Below are positions 5,581 to 6,221 of a stretch of 6,221 nt of DNA, one piece after another. Every line of letters starts with the position of its first letter. Within the stretch, counting starts at the first letter, position 1. The notes under the pieces are model-generated. The model worked only from the letters and a program-made list of their open reading frames with translations. It had not been told where the DNA came from and did no database searches. The stretch comes from a bacterium (GTDB taxonomy: Bacteria > Patescibacteria > Dojkabacteria > JAKAPS01 > JAJZLI01), in NCBI GenBank assembly GCA_021809565.1, contig JAJZKG010000032.1:1-6221 (forward strand), given 5' to 3'. The position numbers were made by a program, and so were the translations under genes.

Positions 5581-6162
5581 TTATTTAAGTTTATTTTCTC
5601 TAGGCTCTTTTAGTGTTTTTGCCCACCACTCTAAATCTTCTATTGTTGTATTAAGATTTGCTGCTTCTTTTGTTTCTTCCTTCAAAAGTCCTTTCTCATC
5701 AATTTGAGTAAATATCAAAGGTATGTGTACAGATGAACGTATAGGAACCATTTGAAGCTCAATCAGTACTAATCTTAACTGTTCTACAGCTCTAATACCT
5801 CCGGATATTCCTCCATAAGATACAAATGCTGCAGGTTTTAATCTCCATTCGTTATAGAATGTATCTATCATATTTTTTAATACTCCAGTATAACCATGAT
5901 TATACTCAGGCATTACGAATATGAACCCATCCCCCTCATCAATTTTTTTTGATAATTTTGATTGATCTGCCGTATATCCCGGATTATCTAAATATGAAGG
6001 ATTTCCAGGTAAATTAAAAAATGGAATATCATAATCTTTAAGATCTATTCCTTCAACATTTATGTTAGGATTTTTTGAAGCTTCTGTAACTACAAAATCA
6101 AAAACTTTTTCTCCTAATCTATTATCTCTTGTACTTCCTAAAATTATTTTTATATTTGTCAT
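5581..6162 (-). CDS. NAD(P)H-dependent FMN reductase (flavodoxin-like fold)
   Basis: The 193-residue protein is a COG0431-type flavin reductase, the group that includes SsuE, ChrR and ArsH. The N-terminal strand and phosphate loop (IKIILGSTRDNRLGEKV, 4-20) bind the FMN phosphate. MPEYNHGYTGVLKNMIDTFY (84-103) is the family signature at the flavin ring, and SYGGISGG (115-122) is the second FMN-contact loop. Length is typical and all three motifs are intact. Such enzymes reduce FMN, quinones, azo compounds or metal oxyanions with NAD(P)H; which applies here is unknown. It is cytosolic. It is the first gene of the leftward three-gene row and could supply reduced flavin or act in the same stress or detoxification response as the two LLM enzymes. 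The start ATG at 6162 precedes the conserved strand by three residues. A TATA-like tract (6177-6192) and an inverted repeat lie just upstream. Confidence 0.93.
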   Translation of the reverse strand: MTNIKIILGSTRDNRLGEKVFDFVVTEASKNPNINVEGIDLKDYDIPFFNLPGNPSYLDNPGYTADQSKLSKKIDEGDGFIFVMPEYNHGYTGVLKNMIDTFYNEWRLKPAAFVSYGGISGGIRAVEQLRLVLIELQMVPIRSSVHIPLIFTQIDEKGLLKEETKEAANLNTTIEDLEWWAKTLKEPRENKLK

Positions 6163-6221
6163 GATTTTTTCTCTAAAATAAAATATACTTTAGTATACAG
6201 TCTATAACGAATGGAGATTAA
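6163..6221. promoter_or_regulatory. Promoter/operator region of the reductase operon; possible divergent start
   Basis: Read leftward, gtatattttatttta (6176-6190) covers the -27 position relative to the ATG at 6162 and is a plausible TATA box for a leaderless transcript. Overlapping it is an inverted repeat, tatac-ttta-gtata (6184-6197), of a size suiting a dimeric winged-helix repressor (HxlR, MarR or ArsR type); FMN reductase genes are often controlled by such proteins. A plus-strand ATG at 6211 lies about 27 bases from the AT-rich tract near 6184, so a divergent gene may begin there, but only four partial codons are visible. The identity of any regulator is inference. Confidence 0.45.

Overview
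The window looks archaeal, most likely from an AT-rich ammonia-oxidising (Nitrososphaeria/thaumarchaeal) genome. The visible reasons are: no Shine-Dalgarno motif ahead of any start; TATA-like boxes about 24-32 bases upstream of several ATGs, as expected for leaderless or near-leaderless archaeal transcripts; and two luciferase-like (LLM) F420-type oxidoreductases beside a flavin reductase. The lineage is an inference. An F420-using actinobacterium is unlikely given the low GC and the lack of ribosome-binding sites.

Left third (1-1257). After an ambiguous left edge come two plus-strand genes for small repeat-bearing proteins. The first (188-595) is built almost wholly of eight degenerate 13-14-residue units. 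The second (718-1257) has an N-terminal QNQGP tandem repeat, encoded by a nearly perfect 15-bp array at 761-895, joined to a C-terminal domain that looks like a bacterial/archaeal PH-like fold.

Middle (1268-3644). Two minus-strand genes follow: an unrecognised 195-residue charged protein (2303-2890) and, downstream of it, an HD-domain phosphohydrolase of the SAMHD1/COG1078 type (1268-2260) with an intact metal site but a changed sugar-site residue. A histidine phosphatase (2982-3644, plus strand) diverges from this pair across a 91-bp promoter region and converges on the next block with a 4-base tail-to-tail overlap.

Right (3641-6162, minus strand). Three genes read leftward in a tight row with gaps of 28 and 58 bases: a flavodoxin-fold NAD(P)H-dependent FMN reductase, an LLM oxidoreductase close to F420-dependent glucose-6-phosphate dehydrogenase, and a second LLM F420-type oxidoreductase. 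They form a plausible redox or detoxification operon. Its upstream region (6163-6221) holds a small inverted repeat that could be an operator shared with a divergent gene just beyond the right edge.

Most of the window is ordinary chromosomal gene content. The parts most worth following are the expanded repeat on the PH-like protein, the small repeat protein beside it, the orphan paired with the HD phosphohydrolase, and the likely change of substrate in the FGD-like enzyme. No mobile element, CRISPR array, tRNA or rRNA was seen.
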